Positions 1 through 10,219 of a DNA stretch of 34,990 bases are shown here, piece after piece. Location of the stretch: assembly GCA_031835245.1 (NCBI GenBank), contig JAVKOQ010000465.1, positions 1-34,990 on the forward strand, given 5' to 3'. Made by a program: the position numbers and the translations under genes. Positions within the stretch are counted from its first letter, which is position 1. Each line of letters starts with the position of its first letter. The stretch is from Balamuthia mandrillaris (Eukaryota > Discosea > Longamoebia > Balamuthiidae). The notes below the pieces were generated by a model. It was not told where the DNA came from. It saw nothing but the letters and a program-made list of their open reading frames with translations, and ran no database searches.

Positions 1-1572
1 CTGTTGATGGCCATGAAGGAACGTCTTAGACTGGGGACCCTAAACAGTAATCATTTGTGGAAGCCGCTTTGCAAGCTGTGCAAAAAGAGGCAAAGATCCC
101 TGAGTGTTTTGTCAAAGGGGACAAGCTAAATCAGTTTTTGGAGAGAGCATTGATTCAGACTCAGTCAGTGTAGATGACGTTATGTGGTAAGCTCTCTGAG
201 GCAGGTGTACTCTTATTTGCAATGATTATATGATTCAGGGACCTGTGTAATCTCTTGACAAGAAAATCAACAATCTTATGGTGGAGGAAAAAGGAAGTGC
301 AAATTGTACCAAAGGTGGCCCTACTCTGGGTTTCCAACAGTTTTATGCAGAGGCGGTAAGATCAGCTTTGCAGTGTGATATGATTACTGCAGAAAGGAAT
401 TTCTCTCCAATGGCAACTACAGTTAGCACACCAAGCTTGGAATATTGAAAGGAAGAAATGGCAAAGGAACAAGGGATATGTTGGCTGGATAACTCCAACA
501 TTTACAGGAGGATGTGGACCAAAGATATGGTGAGCCAACCCGAACTATTGGTCTACAGTAAAACCAAAGTATGGCTTTTCCAATCCCTACTCCAAGGTAG
601 GGGCTGTGGAGGGCAGATTGATTGTGATGAGTGGTAAGGACCTTAAGAAGGAAAAGGTATGCAAGAGGATCTTTGAGCTAGGGCTCAAGCACATCGAAGT
701 GTGGAAAGTAGGAGAGAAGAATAGCACTCAGCATTGGGGAGTTACTTTGGAGACGGCCCAGGCTACTGAAGACATTATTGCAGAAAGAGCCAGGCTATAT
801 GCTTTTATCCACTGGTGGGTAGGCAAAGCCCGAATTGAAGAAGCCAAGAATGAAGGCAAACCACTGTGGAAGCCTAAAGAGCAAAGAAAGATGGAGAAGA
901 GGAAGGAAAAGGAGGAAAGTGTTGGAACGGTGGCTTTGAACAGCTCATTGGAACTCTCAGGCATTGTGCTGGCTGAGGAGGAGTATCATGGTGCTGCCAA
1001 CTGGTCTGACATTGTGGAGGAGAAAAGGGAGGAGACCCAATGACTTCAGTAGCATTTGTCAACTCTAGGGGCTGGGGACAGACAAAAGGAATTGATCAGC
1101 TGTTGGGCTGACAGCAAGCAATTTGACATTATTGGAGTGTGTGAACATAGAAGGATGATTGCCCCTCGCTTGGAGGGGAATCAGTGGATGGGTGGAGGGG
1201 CTGCTCCAGGGAGGAGTGGCTATGGAAGGGGTGGGGCAGGTTTCTTTGTTCTGGAGGGCTTCAAGGGGAACATCAGAGAAAGGAAAGAGTGGTGAACACC
1301 CAACTCCACTTAGGTGGAACAGAGAGTTGCATCTTTATAATTGATATAGTGTATCTCCCTCCAGGAGGTACTGTGGACGACTTTAAGGCCACCTTGGCTG
1401 CGATTGAGAAAAGAATCCTGGACGTGGTCAAGGAAGGAAGAACCCTGATTATTGAAGGTGATTGAAATGCCAGGGTTGGAAAGGGATGGAATGGTAGAGG
1501 TGAATCTACTTACAACACGAGAGGCAAGGTGTTGGTGGAGTCTTTCAAAAGGCTGGCCCTCTCATTGCCTCA
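1..1572 (+). mobile_element. 5' fragment of LINE (copy 0): ORF1 remnant plus start of endonuclease
   Basis: This stretch aligns in the same orientation with about 2233-4033 of the fuller copy downstream. It lacks two internal blocks of roughly 160 and 60 bp, near 150 and 186. The clearest open part is 606-1043 (145 codons), the C-terminal half of ORF1. It keeps a lysine/glutamate-rich stretch (KPLWKPKEQRKMEKRKEKEE) that is out of frame in the downstream copy. ORF1 ends in ATGA at 1039-1042, the same stop/start overlap with ORF2 as in copy 1. The endonuclease region from about 1040 is interrupted by stops and shifts, so no active protein is expected. Similarity ends abruptly at about 1572 in mid-endonuclease, so this is a 3'-truncated piece. 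It may continue left of the window. Confidence 0.85.
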
Positions 1573-2144
1573 TGAGGCCAAAAACCGCCCACATAAAAAA
1601 TAGGAATGGTGGTAAAGCCACCAAATCCTCCAAAAACCGTCCATATTAAAATAGCAGAGGTGAAAATCGGTGGTATGTCCAATGTAGACTACTGATTGAC
1701 AAAAACTGCAAAGTGCACAGAGTCATGCTGCTTCAAGGTGCACATGAGATCTTATCAGTGACGCATTAGTGTTGGTCTTTTTAGCATTCCTGTATTATCC
1801 TCTTCCTAACAAACAAGAAGAGTTCAAGGAAAGTGTTGACAGGAAGTCATGATGAATCAGTGGTTTTTCAGCATGAGAGTACATGGAAGAACTATGAATA
1901 TAAGCAAAAAGTTATGGCATATGTACTATTCCCTGGACTACCTGGCATTGCAATAAACAATTAGTTCAAAAAACATTTGATGGACAAGCAATAAAACACA
2001 CCAAGTCATTAGTAAGATAGTTTACCTATATTGAAGCATTTTTGGAAGGAAAGGATTACTGTTTGTTTTCATTAATATTCAAGCTCTTTACAAAGGTAGG
2101 TCATCACCCTTCAAATAAATACACAGTGAAGAAGAAGGCAAAAA
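1573..2144. other. AT-rich spacer between LINE copies, no gene seen
   Basis: No coding potential is seen. The left end holds two imperfect direct repeats beginning CCAAAAACCG (near 1580 and 1632), with a small inverted repeat GGTGG/CCACC between them. Upstream of 2145 there is no obvious promoter, so the 5' end of the next LINE copy cannot be fixed inside this stretch. Confidence 0.5.
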
Positions 2145-3501
2145 ATGCGGAAAAATAGGACTCTGCCACGCAAGAGCACTGAATTGATTGACAGTCAGGA
2201 GAGGGAACAGGTCCTACGTCGATGGGTGGATCTGGCCATGAAGGAACGTCTTAGACTGGGGACCCTAAACGGTAATCGTTCATGGAAGCCCGCTTTGCAA
2301 GCTGTGCAAAAAGAGGCAAAGATCCCTGAGTGTTTTGTCAAAGGGGACAAGCTAAATCAGTTTTTGGAGGAAGTGTTCAAGTTGGTAGTGGAAAAGTATG
2401 GGCACTTGAACACTACCACAGTCAAGATTCCTTCTCCCAGGGTTAACCAAAAAGGAGGAGGACGACAGAGGGGCAGAGGATCAGTGTAACTTGGTAGCGG
2501 ATTCGCCCCGCCGAGAGGAAGGGACCAGTGTTGTGCCCAAGGGGAAGATTGATTCGGACTCAGTCAGTGCAGATGGCGTTAAGGAGTGAACCAACAGTCA
2601 AGTGGTGCTGCTGTTTGATTGTATTAGCCGTGTTTCTCACGAGTGTGGTAAGCTCTCCAAGGCAGGCGTACTCTCACTCGCAGTGATTGTACGATTCAGG
2701 GACCTGATTGAATCCCTCGACAAGGAGATCAATAATCTTATGGTGGAAAGAGGAAGTGCAAATAGTACCAAAGGCGGCCTTACTCTGGGTTCCCAATGGT
2801 CTTACGTGGAGGTGGTCGGATCAGCTCCACGGTGTGATATGATTACTGCGGAAAGGAATTTCCCTCCAACGGCAACTACAGTTAGCGCACCAAGCTTGGA
2901 ATACTGGAAGGAAGAAATGGCAAAGGAACAAGGGATATGTTGGCAGGATAACTCCAACATATACAGGAGGACGTGGACCAAAGATACAGTAACCGACCTG
3001 AACTATTGGTCTACAGTAAAACCAAAGTATGGCTTTGCCAGTCCCTACTCCAAGGTAGGGGCTGTGGAGGGCAGATCGATTGTGGTGAGCAGTAAGGACC
3101 TTAAGAAGGAAAAAGTATGCGAGAGGATCTTCGAGCTGGGGCTCAAGCACATTGGAGTGTGGAAAGTAGGAGAGAAGAATGGCATGCAGCATTGGGGAGT
3201 TACTTTGGAGATGGCCCAGGCTGCTGAAGACATTATTGCGGAAAGAGCCAGGCTGTATGCCTTTACCCGCTGGTGGGTGGGCAAAGCCCGAATTGAAGAA
3301 GCCAAGATGGAGGTAAACCACTGTGGAAGCCTAAAGAGCAAAGAAAGATGGAGAAGAGGAAGGAAAAGGAGGAGAATGTTGGAACAGTGGCCTTGGACAG
3401 CTTTATTGGAACTCTCAGGCATCGTGCTGGCTGAGAAGGAGTATCACGGTGCTGCCAACTGGTCTGACATTGTGGAGGAGGAAGGAGAGGAGACCCAATG
3501 A
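2145..3501 (+). pseudogene. LINE ORF1 (nucleic-acid-binding-type protein), broken
   Basis: Two open pieces are visible. 2145-2489 (114 codons) starts MRKNRTLPRKSTELIDSQER and ends in a basic Gly/Arg stretch (GGGRQRGRG). 2602-3501 (299 codons) covers the middle and C-terminal parts. A stop at 2487-2489 and an in-frame TGA near 2587 separate them. Compared with copy 0, this copy also reads a short segment near 3307-3405 in a shifted frame (one base lost, one regained). No CCHC knuckle or esterase motif is seen, so the ORF1 type is unknown. A role as the RNA-binding protein of the LINE particle is inferred from position only. The last four bases, ATGA, overlap the ORF2 start. Confidence 0.75.
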
Positions 3502-4787
3502 CTTCAGTAGCGTTTGTCAACTCTAAGGGCTGGGGACAAGAGGAATTGGTCAGCTGTTGGGCTGACAGCAAGCAATTTGACATTATTGGAGTGTGTGAAC
3601 ATAGGAGGATGATTGCCCCTCGATTGGAGGGGAATCAGTGGATGGGTGGAGGGGCTGCTCCAGGGAGGAGTGGCTATGGAAGGGGTGGTGCAGGTTTCTT
3701 TGTTCGAGAGGGCTTCAAGGGGAACATCAGAGAAAGGAAAGAGTGGCGAACACCCAACTCCACTTGGGTGGAACTGGCGGGACAGAGTTGCATCTTTATA
3801 ATTGGTATAGTGTATCTCCCCCCAGGAGGTACCGTGGACAACTTTAAGGTCACCTTGGCTGCGATTGAGAAAAGAATCCTGGACGTGGTCAAGGAAGGAA
3901 GACCCCTGATTATTGGAGGTGATTGGAACGCCAGGGTTGGAAAGGGATGGAATGGTAGAGGTGAATCTACTTACAACGCGAGAGGAAAGGTGTTGGTGGA
4001 GGCTTTCAAAAGGCTGGCCCTCTCATTGCCTCAGCTCGAAGAGGAAGCGCCAGTATTTACATGGAGAGCTGGAAAACGAAAGAGCATTGTGGACTATGTG
4101 GTAGCATGGAGATGGACGGGCAAGGTAGTTGGTGACGGATGGCAAGCTTGGACTGATCATCAACCACTGGTAGTCGAGTTGAAGGACTCAGCAGATAATT
4201 GCAGCGGGGTTTGGATGGAACGATGGAAGTGGAAGTCCTACTCAGAGGAAGATCGCAAGAGGAGGTGGAGGGAGTACAAACGCGGGTGCAAGCGTTTCTT
4301 CAAAGGAGAGGAATGGAAGGCTATGGTCAAGAAAACACGGGAGGGAACAGCTACTGTTGAAGATCTTTGGAGCAAGTGGAAAAAAGGATTGTGGGATTGT
4401 GCAATGAGATGGTTTGGTAGAGAAAGGAGACTGATAGGAGCAACAACGAGCAGGGCAAGGAAGCCATGGTGGACAGCAGAGTTAACATCCTTGAACAAGC
4501 AGGTAGCGATAGCCCATGCTCAGTGGCTAAGAGAAGGAAAGAATGATGGAAAGGCCAGAGAGGAATTTGTGGAACTCAGAAAAAGGTTTGTGAAGTTGTG
4601 GAGAGCCAACAAATGGGACTGGATGAAGTGGAAAAGACAAGAGAACATCAAGGAAATGCAGAAATGGATCGGCAACATGTGGAGGATAGTGGCAAAGCGT
4701 AGAGCAGAGCCCAAAGCAGTTAGGGAGCACCACGGTAGCCTTCAAGGAACATTGGGCAAAGCTGGGAAGGAAGGATTCTTCCATTAG
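3498..4787 (+). pseudogene. LINE ORF2, N-terminal part: APE-like endonuclease
   Basis: 429 codons starting MTSVAFVNSKGW. Endonuclease/exonuclease/phosphatase-family motifs appear in order: an acidic residue in IIGVCEHRR, VYLPPGG, GGDWNARVG (the G-D-x-N catalytic motif), SIVDYVVAW and TDHQPLV (the terminal D-H pair). This enzyme nicks the target DNA to prime reverse transcription. A basic linker follows, containing RWREYKRGCKRFFKGEE and EDLWSKWKK. The frame then ends early. Compared with copy 2 (CACGGTAGCACAGCAGCC), copy 1 has lost 8 bp near 4733, which puts the RT half in another frame. The start is chosen at the ATGA overlap with ORF1. Confidence 0.88.
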
Positions 4788-4791
4788 GAGC

Positions 4792-6798
4792 TTGCATCGA
4801 GAGGAAGCAGGTCCAGAAGGACCGCCTTGGTCTGGTAGTAACTGGCTTAAGAAGGAGAGTTTTAATCTTGCATGGAGGAAAAGATCGAGGGTGGGCAAAG
4901 CAGCGGGGGTGGACAATATTGATGGGGAAATGATGAAGTATGGAGGTAAACATGTGCAAGATGCAACTTGGACGCTGATCAAGGCCATTGAGAACCAAGG
5001 CATATTCCCCAAGGAGTGGAAACAGGGGGTGGTTATTCCCTTGCATAAGGCAGGAGATCCCCAGAATCCAGCAAACTATAGAGGTATTACTCTCCTATGC
5101 AATGCAGCCAAGGTGTTTGAAGGAGCTATCTTGGTACAATTGAACATACAAGCAAGAGAGCAAGGGTGGATAAGTAATTGCCAGGGTGGATTTAGAAAAG
5201 GAAGGGGAGTCATGGATCAGGTGTGGGGGTTGAAGAAATGCCTGATGAAGAGAAGCAAAGAACATGCCTATATTGCTCTGTTGGATATCAGCAAGGCATA
5301 TGACATGCTCGACCATGACATACTGGCAAGGACATTACGCAAAAGAGGAGCAGAAAAGGCAGCAGTGGGTATCATTACAGAGTGGTACCGTGGTATGACG
5401 AGTGTTATTCGCATGAATGGGCAGCTCTCTACGGAATTTCTGGTGGAAAGAGGAGTTAAGCAAGGAGGAGTTATGTCTCCATTCTTGTTCAATGTAAACA
5501 TTGATGTGGTGGCAAGAAAGCTACAAGCAGCAGAGGAGAAGGAAAGAGGAGATAAAGCAAGGAATGTTTGCTTGTTCTTTGCTGATGACTTGGCAGTGGT
5601 GGCCAGCGATCCGTTTGAGCTTCAGAGAAGGTTGAATGTAGCAGTGGAGGCAGTGAATGCTCTGGGACTTCAGTTCAATGCAAAGAAATCAGTGGTGCTA
5701 GTACAAGGAAAGAAGGCTCATGTTCAAGAGTGGAGACTGAAGGGGAAGGCTGTGAAACGTGTGAAGGAGGCCAAGTACCTGGGACTGTGGTTTGAAGAAA
5801 GTGGGGAATGGACAACTCATGCCAAGGAGAGGATCGCCAAGGCCAAGCAAGCCCTCTACAGCCTTAGGCAGCGGGGAGCCATTGCCCAAGGCCTTGGTAC
5901 ACGCATGGCCCAGATTGCTGCAGAGGCTATTGTCAAGTCTACCTTGTCATATGGACTATGTATGACAGAGCTTTCCAAATCATGGTGGAAGAAGATCGAA
6001 GCAGTGTGGAATGAGACAGCAAGAAGTGTATTGCAAGTTCATCGAAGGACTGTGGCGGGGGTTTGTAGAGCAGAATTGGGCTGGTTGACCATCAAGGCCT
6101 ACTGTGAGTTGGAAAGACAAGCGGTAATTCATCATGCTGAGAGGCAAGATGGCCACTTTGAGCTACTTGAAGAGGTAAGCCAAGCAAGTGAAGAGGAAGG
6201 GGAGAAGAATGAAGGTGAGGGAGGTGACGGGATGACTGTTGTTGAAAAGAAAGCCAAGAGGATGAGGGCCTTAACTCGAGTAGCCAAGATGGAGTATGCA
6301 GCTGAAGGAGAAAGAGGAACAAGAGCATGGCTATGGCATAACTTCTTGACAAATGGAAGATGTTTGGTTGGACAACAACGGAGCTTAGTGATTACCAACC
6401 CAAGGAAAGAACGTTTGATGAATGCTATTCGTTGTGGTGGACTGCCCATTGGAAAAAAGTGGGGAGCCATTCAGCAGTCTGAGGAGGATAGCAAGTGCCC
6501 TGCATGTGATGCTGAGGAAGAAACAGCGGAACACTTCCTGTTAAGGTGTCCTAACCTTTGGGAAGATCGCTTTAGAATCTGGAGTGTGGTGGACAATAGA
6601 AGTGAAGAACAAGTCAGAAAGCTGATTATTGAAGACTGTACAACAAAGCTCCTGTCAAGTGGAAAGAAATGCAACAGAGCTCAAGAGATGGAACAATGTA
6701 AGCAAAGTTGTAAACGAGTCTGGAGATTATGGGCAGCAAGAGCAAGTTGGAAGCATGGAAGTTCTTCTGCATTCTATCAATCTTTGGAAGTAATGTAA
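4792..6798 (+). pseudogene. LINE ORF2, C-terminal part: reverse transcriptase and CCHC-type knuckle
   Basis: 668 codons open after the 8-bp frame change that separates it from the endonuclease. RT motifs in order: PANYRGITLL, QGGFRKGRGVMDQ, LLDISKAYDMLDHDIL (first catalytic Asp), GVKQGGVMSPFLFNV, FADDLAVVASD (the catalytic Asp pair, intact here) and AKYLGLWF. A long thumb/C-terminal region has an acidic stretch (SEEEGEKNEGEGGDG) and a knuckle, CPACDAEEETAEHFLLRC. It ends FYQSLEVM. No RNase H domain is evident. The RT copies the element RNA at the nicked target. This half is intact as a frame but has no start of its own. Confidence 0.92.
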
Positions 6799-7016
6799 TA
6801 GCAAGGAAAGGAGAAGAAAGGAAAGGGAAAGCAAGATGATACAAAGTTGGTCTGAAATCTCATTCAACACCTTTCACTTGTGAATTTGAGTAACAATTGG
6901 GAAGGCATTGAGGATGAGGGAGTAAGAGAAGTAAGAATACACTATGTATGTACAATGCTTACTTTTTATGTATAGATTGGTGTTGCTCTCAGAGCAAATA
7001 AACTTCTTCTTATTAT
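6799..7016 (+). other. LINE 3' UTR, terminal stem-loop and simple-repeat tail
   Basis: The UTR starts with a purine run (AAGGAAAGGAGAAGAAAGG). Its last 60 bp are the best conserved part among the copies. TTGCTCTCAGAGCAA at 6983-6997 can form a 5-bp stem with a 5-nt loop. It is followed by AATAAACTTCTTCTTATTATTATTG, that is, an AATAAA-like signal and a trinucleotide tail rather than poly(A). Stringent-type LINEs such as UnaL2 are known to use a 3' stem-loop and short tandem repeats for RT recognition. The parallel here is inference. Confidence 0.7.
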
Positions 7017-7164
7017 TATTGTTGTTGTTGCCCTTGTCGTTGTAATTGCCCTTGTCATTACCCTTGCCATTGCCATTGCTGTTGTCCTTGCCATTGCCAT
7101 TGTTGTTGCATTTGTTGTTGCTGTTGCCCTTGTCATTGTAATTGCCCATATCATTACCCTTGCT
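7017..7164. repeat. Degenerate GGCAA-type tandem repeat (minus strand sense)
   Basis: On the minus strand this is a run of GGCAAC/GGCAAT/GACAAG-like units encoding a meaningless Asn/Gly/Lys pattern. On the plus strand it reads as TTGCC-rich DNA that merges with the TTG tail of LINE copy 1. A matching repeat in plus-strand sense lies at about 7960-8000. Confidence 0.8.
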
Positions 7165-7300
7165 CCAAAGATCTTCAACAGTAGCTGCTCCCTCCCGTGT
7201 TTTCTGGATCATGGCCTTTTATTCCTCTCCTTTGAAGAAATGCTTGCACCTGTGTTTGTACTTCCTCCACCTCCTCAAAATCTTCAGAAGGAGGTGAGGA
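7165..7300 (-). mobile_element. Inverted fragment of LINE endonuclease linker (part of copy 2)
   Basis: On the minus strand this matches copy 1 at about 4245-4378 (RWREYKRGCKRFFKGEE... to ...VEDLWSK). The match ends exactly after the codons for DLWSK, where the GGCAA repeat begins. The next codons of the element (WKKGLWD) lie on the plus strand at 8000, just after the second GGCAA repeat. Upstream on the minus strand (7301-7498) I find no match to the LINE. Confidence 0.75.
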
Positions 7301-7498
7301 GATGAAGAGCAGCACGACCAGCTGCAAGCATGCAGAACAATTGGAGGTACACTGCTGAAGAAAACATTGACAACAAAGAAGAAAAGAAGCTTGTATGAAG
7401 CCTTCTGATGGATAGAAAGGAGCAAGTCGCATTGGCTTTTGCACACAGAACCTTTTTGAAACAAAGCAGAAGTGAATAGTTACACCTTTATCTCCTTG

Positions 7499-7734
7499 TG
7501 TTGGCAAAATCACCAACACTTATCTCAAGACTCCTCATGTTGGATCCGTCCCGGACCCTCAGCTCTTCTTTCTTTTATATCCCCCCATCCTTCCTTTCTC
7601 CTCTTTCCCTTTTCCCTCGGTGTACTTTGAAGCAACATCGGAGATTCACTCTCATTGTCCTTCCTCTATTCTCTTGAATACACTTCTTGTCTCATCACCG
7701 ACTCTTTTATTCCAAAGGTTGGATTCAACCAACA
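7499..7734 (+). mobile_element. Solo LTR-like fossil, family A (236 bp)
   Basis: It begins TGTTGGCAAAATCACC and ends GGATTCAACCAACA, giving TGTTGG/CCAACA terminal inverted repeats. Flanks are CTTG (7495-7498) and CTTG (7735-7738), a 4-bp target duplication. It contains a TATA-like TTTTATAT. The ends, size and flanking duplication fit a solo LTR of an LTR retrotransposon. No internal element genes are present. Orientation is judged from the TATA-like box only. Confidence 0.65.
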
Positions 7735-7959
7735 CTTGGTCAAGGCAACCATGGTTCTGAGACTATGGAGGATGGATGAAGATTTTCAAGTAGCTTTTGC
7801 TGCCTTAGTACAGACTAGCTCCTGGCATTCTGTTGCTAACAGGATACAACCATACCTTTATTTTCTTTCCAAAGAGTGCCCTTGCTTTCTTTATCTAAAT
7901 GTCTATTTAGTGCACTTCTTGCTGAGAATTGCTTTTCTTGTTTATCACAAGGACAACAA
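7735..7959. other. Unassigned spacer within the rearranged LINE copy 2
   Basis: A plus-strand open frame (7655-8107) crosses this stretch but starts in the LTR fossil and ends in LINE sequence, so it is fortuitous. I recognise nothing in it. By position it could be ancestral DNA beside LINE copy 2 that was inverted with 7165-7300. Confidence 0.4.
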
Positions 7960-8344
7960 CAAGGGCAATGGCAAGGGCAACAGCAATGGCAATGGCAAGT
8001 GGAAAAAAGGATTGTGGGATTGTGCAATGAGGTGGTTTGGTAAAGAAAGGAGACTGATAGGAGCAACAAGAGCAGGGGAAGGAAGCCATGGTGGACGGCA
8101 GAGTTAATATCCTTGAACAAGCAGGTAGTCATAGCCCATGCTCAGTGGCCAAGAGAAGGAAAGAAAGATGGAAAGGCCAGAGAGGAATTTGTGGAGCTCA
8201 GGAAAAGGTTTGTGAAGTTGTGAAAAGCCAACAAATGGGACTGGTTGAAGTGGAGGAGACAAGAGAACATCAAGGAAATGCAGAAATGGATCAGCAATAT
8301 GTGAAGGATAGTGGCAAAGCGTAGAGCAGAGCCCAAAGCAGTTA

Positions 8345-8784
8345 GTAGTAATAAAAGTTTATTTGCTCTGAGAGCAACACCAATCTATACATAAAAAGTA
8401 AGCATTGTACATACATAGTGTACTCTTACTTCTCTTACTCCCTCATCCTCAATGCCTTCCCAATTGTTACTCAATTCACAAGTGAAAGGTGTTGAATGAG
8501 ATTTCAGACTAACTTTGTATCATCTAGCTATCCTTTTCTTTCCCTTTCCTTTCTTCTCTTTTCCTTGCTTACATTACTTCCAAAGACTGATAAAATGCAG
8601 AAGAACTTCCATGCTTCCAACTTGCTCTTGCTGCCCATAATCTCCAGACTCGTTTACAACTTTGCTTACATTGTTCCATCTCTTGAGCTCTGTTACATTT
8701 CTTTCCACTTGACAGGAGCTTTGTTGTACAGTCTTCAATAATCAGCTTTCTGACTTGTTCTTCACTTCCATTGTCCACACTCCC
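8345..8784 (-). mobile_element. Inverted 5'-truncated LINE insertion inside LINE copy 2
   Basis: On the minus strand it reads from near the knuckle region (DNGSEEQVRKLIIEDC...) to the ORF2 stop (...FYQSLEVM), the 3' UTR, the terminal TTGCTCTCAGAGCAA and a TTATTACTACT-type tail that abuts 8344. It is flanked by CCCAAAGCAGTTA at 8332-8344 and again at 8785-8797, a 13-bp target-site duplication. In copy 1 that motif occurs once, uninterrupted. This is the signature of target-primed insertion of a severely 5'-truncated LINE into a sister LINE. Confidence 0.92.
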
Positions 8785-8953
8785 CCCAAAGCAGTTATAG
8801 AGCACCACGGTAGCACAGCAGCCTTCAAGGAACATTGGACAAGGATTCTTCTGTTGGGAGCTTGCATCCAGAGAAAGCAGGTCCAGAAGGACTGCCTTGG
8901 TTTGGTAGTAACTGGCTTAAGAAGGAGAGTTTTAATCTTGCTTAGAGGAAAGA

Positions 8954-10105
8954 TTGAGGATGGGCAAAGCAGCTGGGGTGGACAATATTGATGAGGAAAT
9001 GATGAAGTATGGAGGTAAACATGTGCAAGACACAACTTGCACGCTAATCAAGGCCATTGAGAACCAAGGCATATATCCCAAGGAGTGGAAACAGGGGGTG
9101 GTTATCTCCTTGCATAAGGCAGGAGATCCCCAGAATCCAGCAAACTATAGAGGTATTACTCTCCTATGCAATGCAGCCAAGGTGTTTGAAGGAGCTATCT
9201 TGGTACAATTGAACATACAAGCAAGAGAGCAAGGGTGGATAAGTAATTGCCAGGGTGGATTTAGAAAAGGAAGGGGAGTCATGGATCAGGTGTGGGGGTT
9301 GAAGAAATGCCTGATGAAGAGAAGCAAAGAACATGCCTATATTGCTCTGTTGGATATCAGCAAGGCATATGACATGCTTGACCATGACATACTGGCAAGG
9401 ACATTATGCAAAAGAGGAGCAGAAGAGGCAGCAGTGGGTATCATTACAGAGTGGTACCGTGGTATGACGAGTGTTATTCGCATGAATGGGCAGCTCTCTA
9501 CGGAATTTCTGGTGGAAAGAGGAGTTAAGCAAGGAGGAGTTTTGTCTCCATTCTTGTTCAATGTAAACATTGATGTGGTGGCAAGAAAGCTACAAGCAGC
9601 AGAGGAGAAGGAAAGAGGAGATAAAGCAAGGAATGTTTGCTTGTTGTTTGCTAATGACTTGGCAGTGGTGGCCAGCGATCCATTTGAGCTTCGGAGAAGG
9701 TTGAATGTAGCAGTGGAGGCAGTGAATGCTCTGGTCAATGCAAAGAAATCAGTGGTGCTAGTACAAGGAAAGAAGGCTCATGTTCAAGAGTGGCGACTGA
9801 AGGGGAAGGCTGTGAAACGTGTGAAGGAGGCCAAGTACCTGGGACTGTGGTTTGAAGAAAGTGGGGAATGGACAACTCATGCCAAGGAGAGGATCGCCAA
9901 GGCCAAACAAGCCCTTTACAGCCTTAGGCAGCAGGGAGCCATTGCCCAAGGCCTTGGTACACGCATGGCCCAGATTGCTGCAGAGGCTATTGTCAAGTCT
10001 ACCTTGTCATATGGACTTTGTATGACAGAGCTTTCCAAATCATGGTGGAAGAAGATCGAAGCTGTGTGGAATGAAACAGCAAGAAGTGTATTGCAAGTTC
10101 ATTGA
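8954..10105 (+). pseudogene. LINE copy 2 reverse transcriptase fragment
   Basis: 383 codons covering most of the RT: NYRGITLL, LLDISKAYD, GVKQGGVLSPFLFNV. The catalytic motif reads FANDLAVVA instead of FADDLAVVA, so one of the two essential aspartates is lost. A 12-bp deletion removes GLQF (NALVNAKKS against NALGLQFNAKKS in copy 1). The frame ends at a TGA (10103-10105) where copy 1 has CGA. It is inactive. Confidence 0.9.
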
Positions 10106-10219
10106 AGGACTGTGGTGGGGGTTTGTAGAGCAGAATTGGGCTGGTTGACCATCAAGGCCTACTGTGAGTTGGAAAGACAAGCAGTAATTCGTCATGCTGA
10201 AAGGCAAGATGGCTGCTTT

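Larger units (their letters stand above)
2145..7016 (+). mobile_element. Non-LTR retrotransposon (LINE) copy 1, near full length
   Basis: Parts in order: ORF1 region (2145-3501), APE-like endonuclease (3498-4787), reverse transcriptase with C-terminal zinc knuckle (4792-6798), a 3' UTR of about 200 bp, and a 3' end carrying TTGCTCTCAGAGCAA followed by a short simple-repeat tail (TTC/TTA/TTG units). An endonuclease plus RT, with no integrase and no LTRs, marks an APE-type non-LTR element. A CxxC-H-C knuckle after the RT is shared by R1, I, Jockey and L1-type clades, so I leave the clade open. ORF1 is broken at least twice and ORF2 once, so this copy is probably inactive but young. The 5' boundary is uncertain. 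Confidence 0.9.

Noticed and set aside
6874-7212. Asn/Gly/Lys-repeat protein on the minus strand
   Set aside because: It is the GGCAA tandem repeat joined to the LINE 3' UTR antisense. No gene.
7655-8107. 150-codon plus-strand frame with a hydrophobic middle
   Set aside because: It starts in an LTR fossil, crosses the GGCAA repeat and ends in LINE sequence in the LINE frame, so it is a chance fusion.
7165-8343. LINE twin-priming as the cause of the opposed endonuclease halves
   Set aside because: Twin priming would put the inverted and direct parts next to each other. Here about 700 bp of other DNA lies between them and both breaks touch GGCAA repeats, so a repeat-linked inversion fits better.
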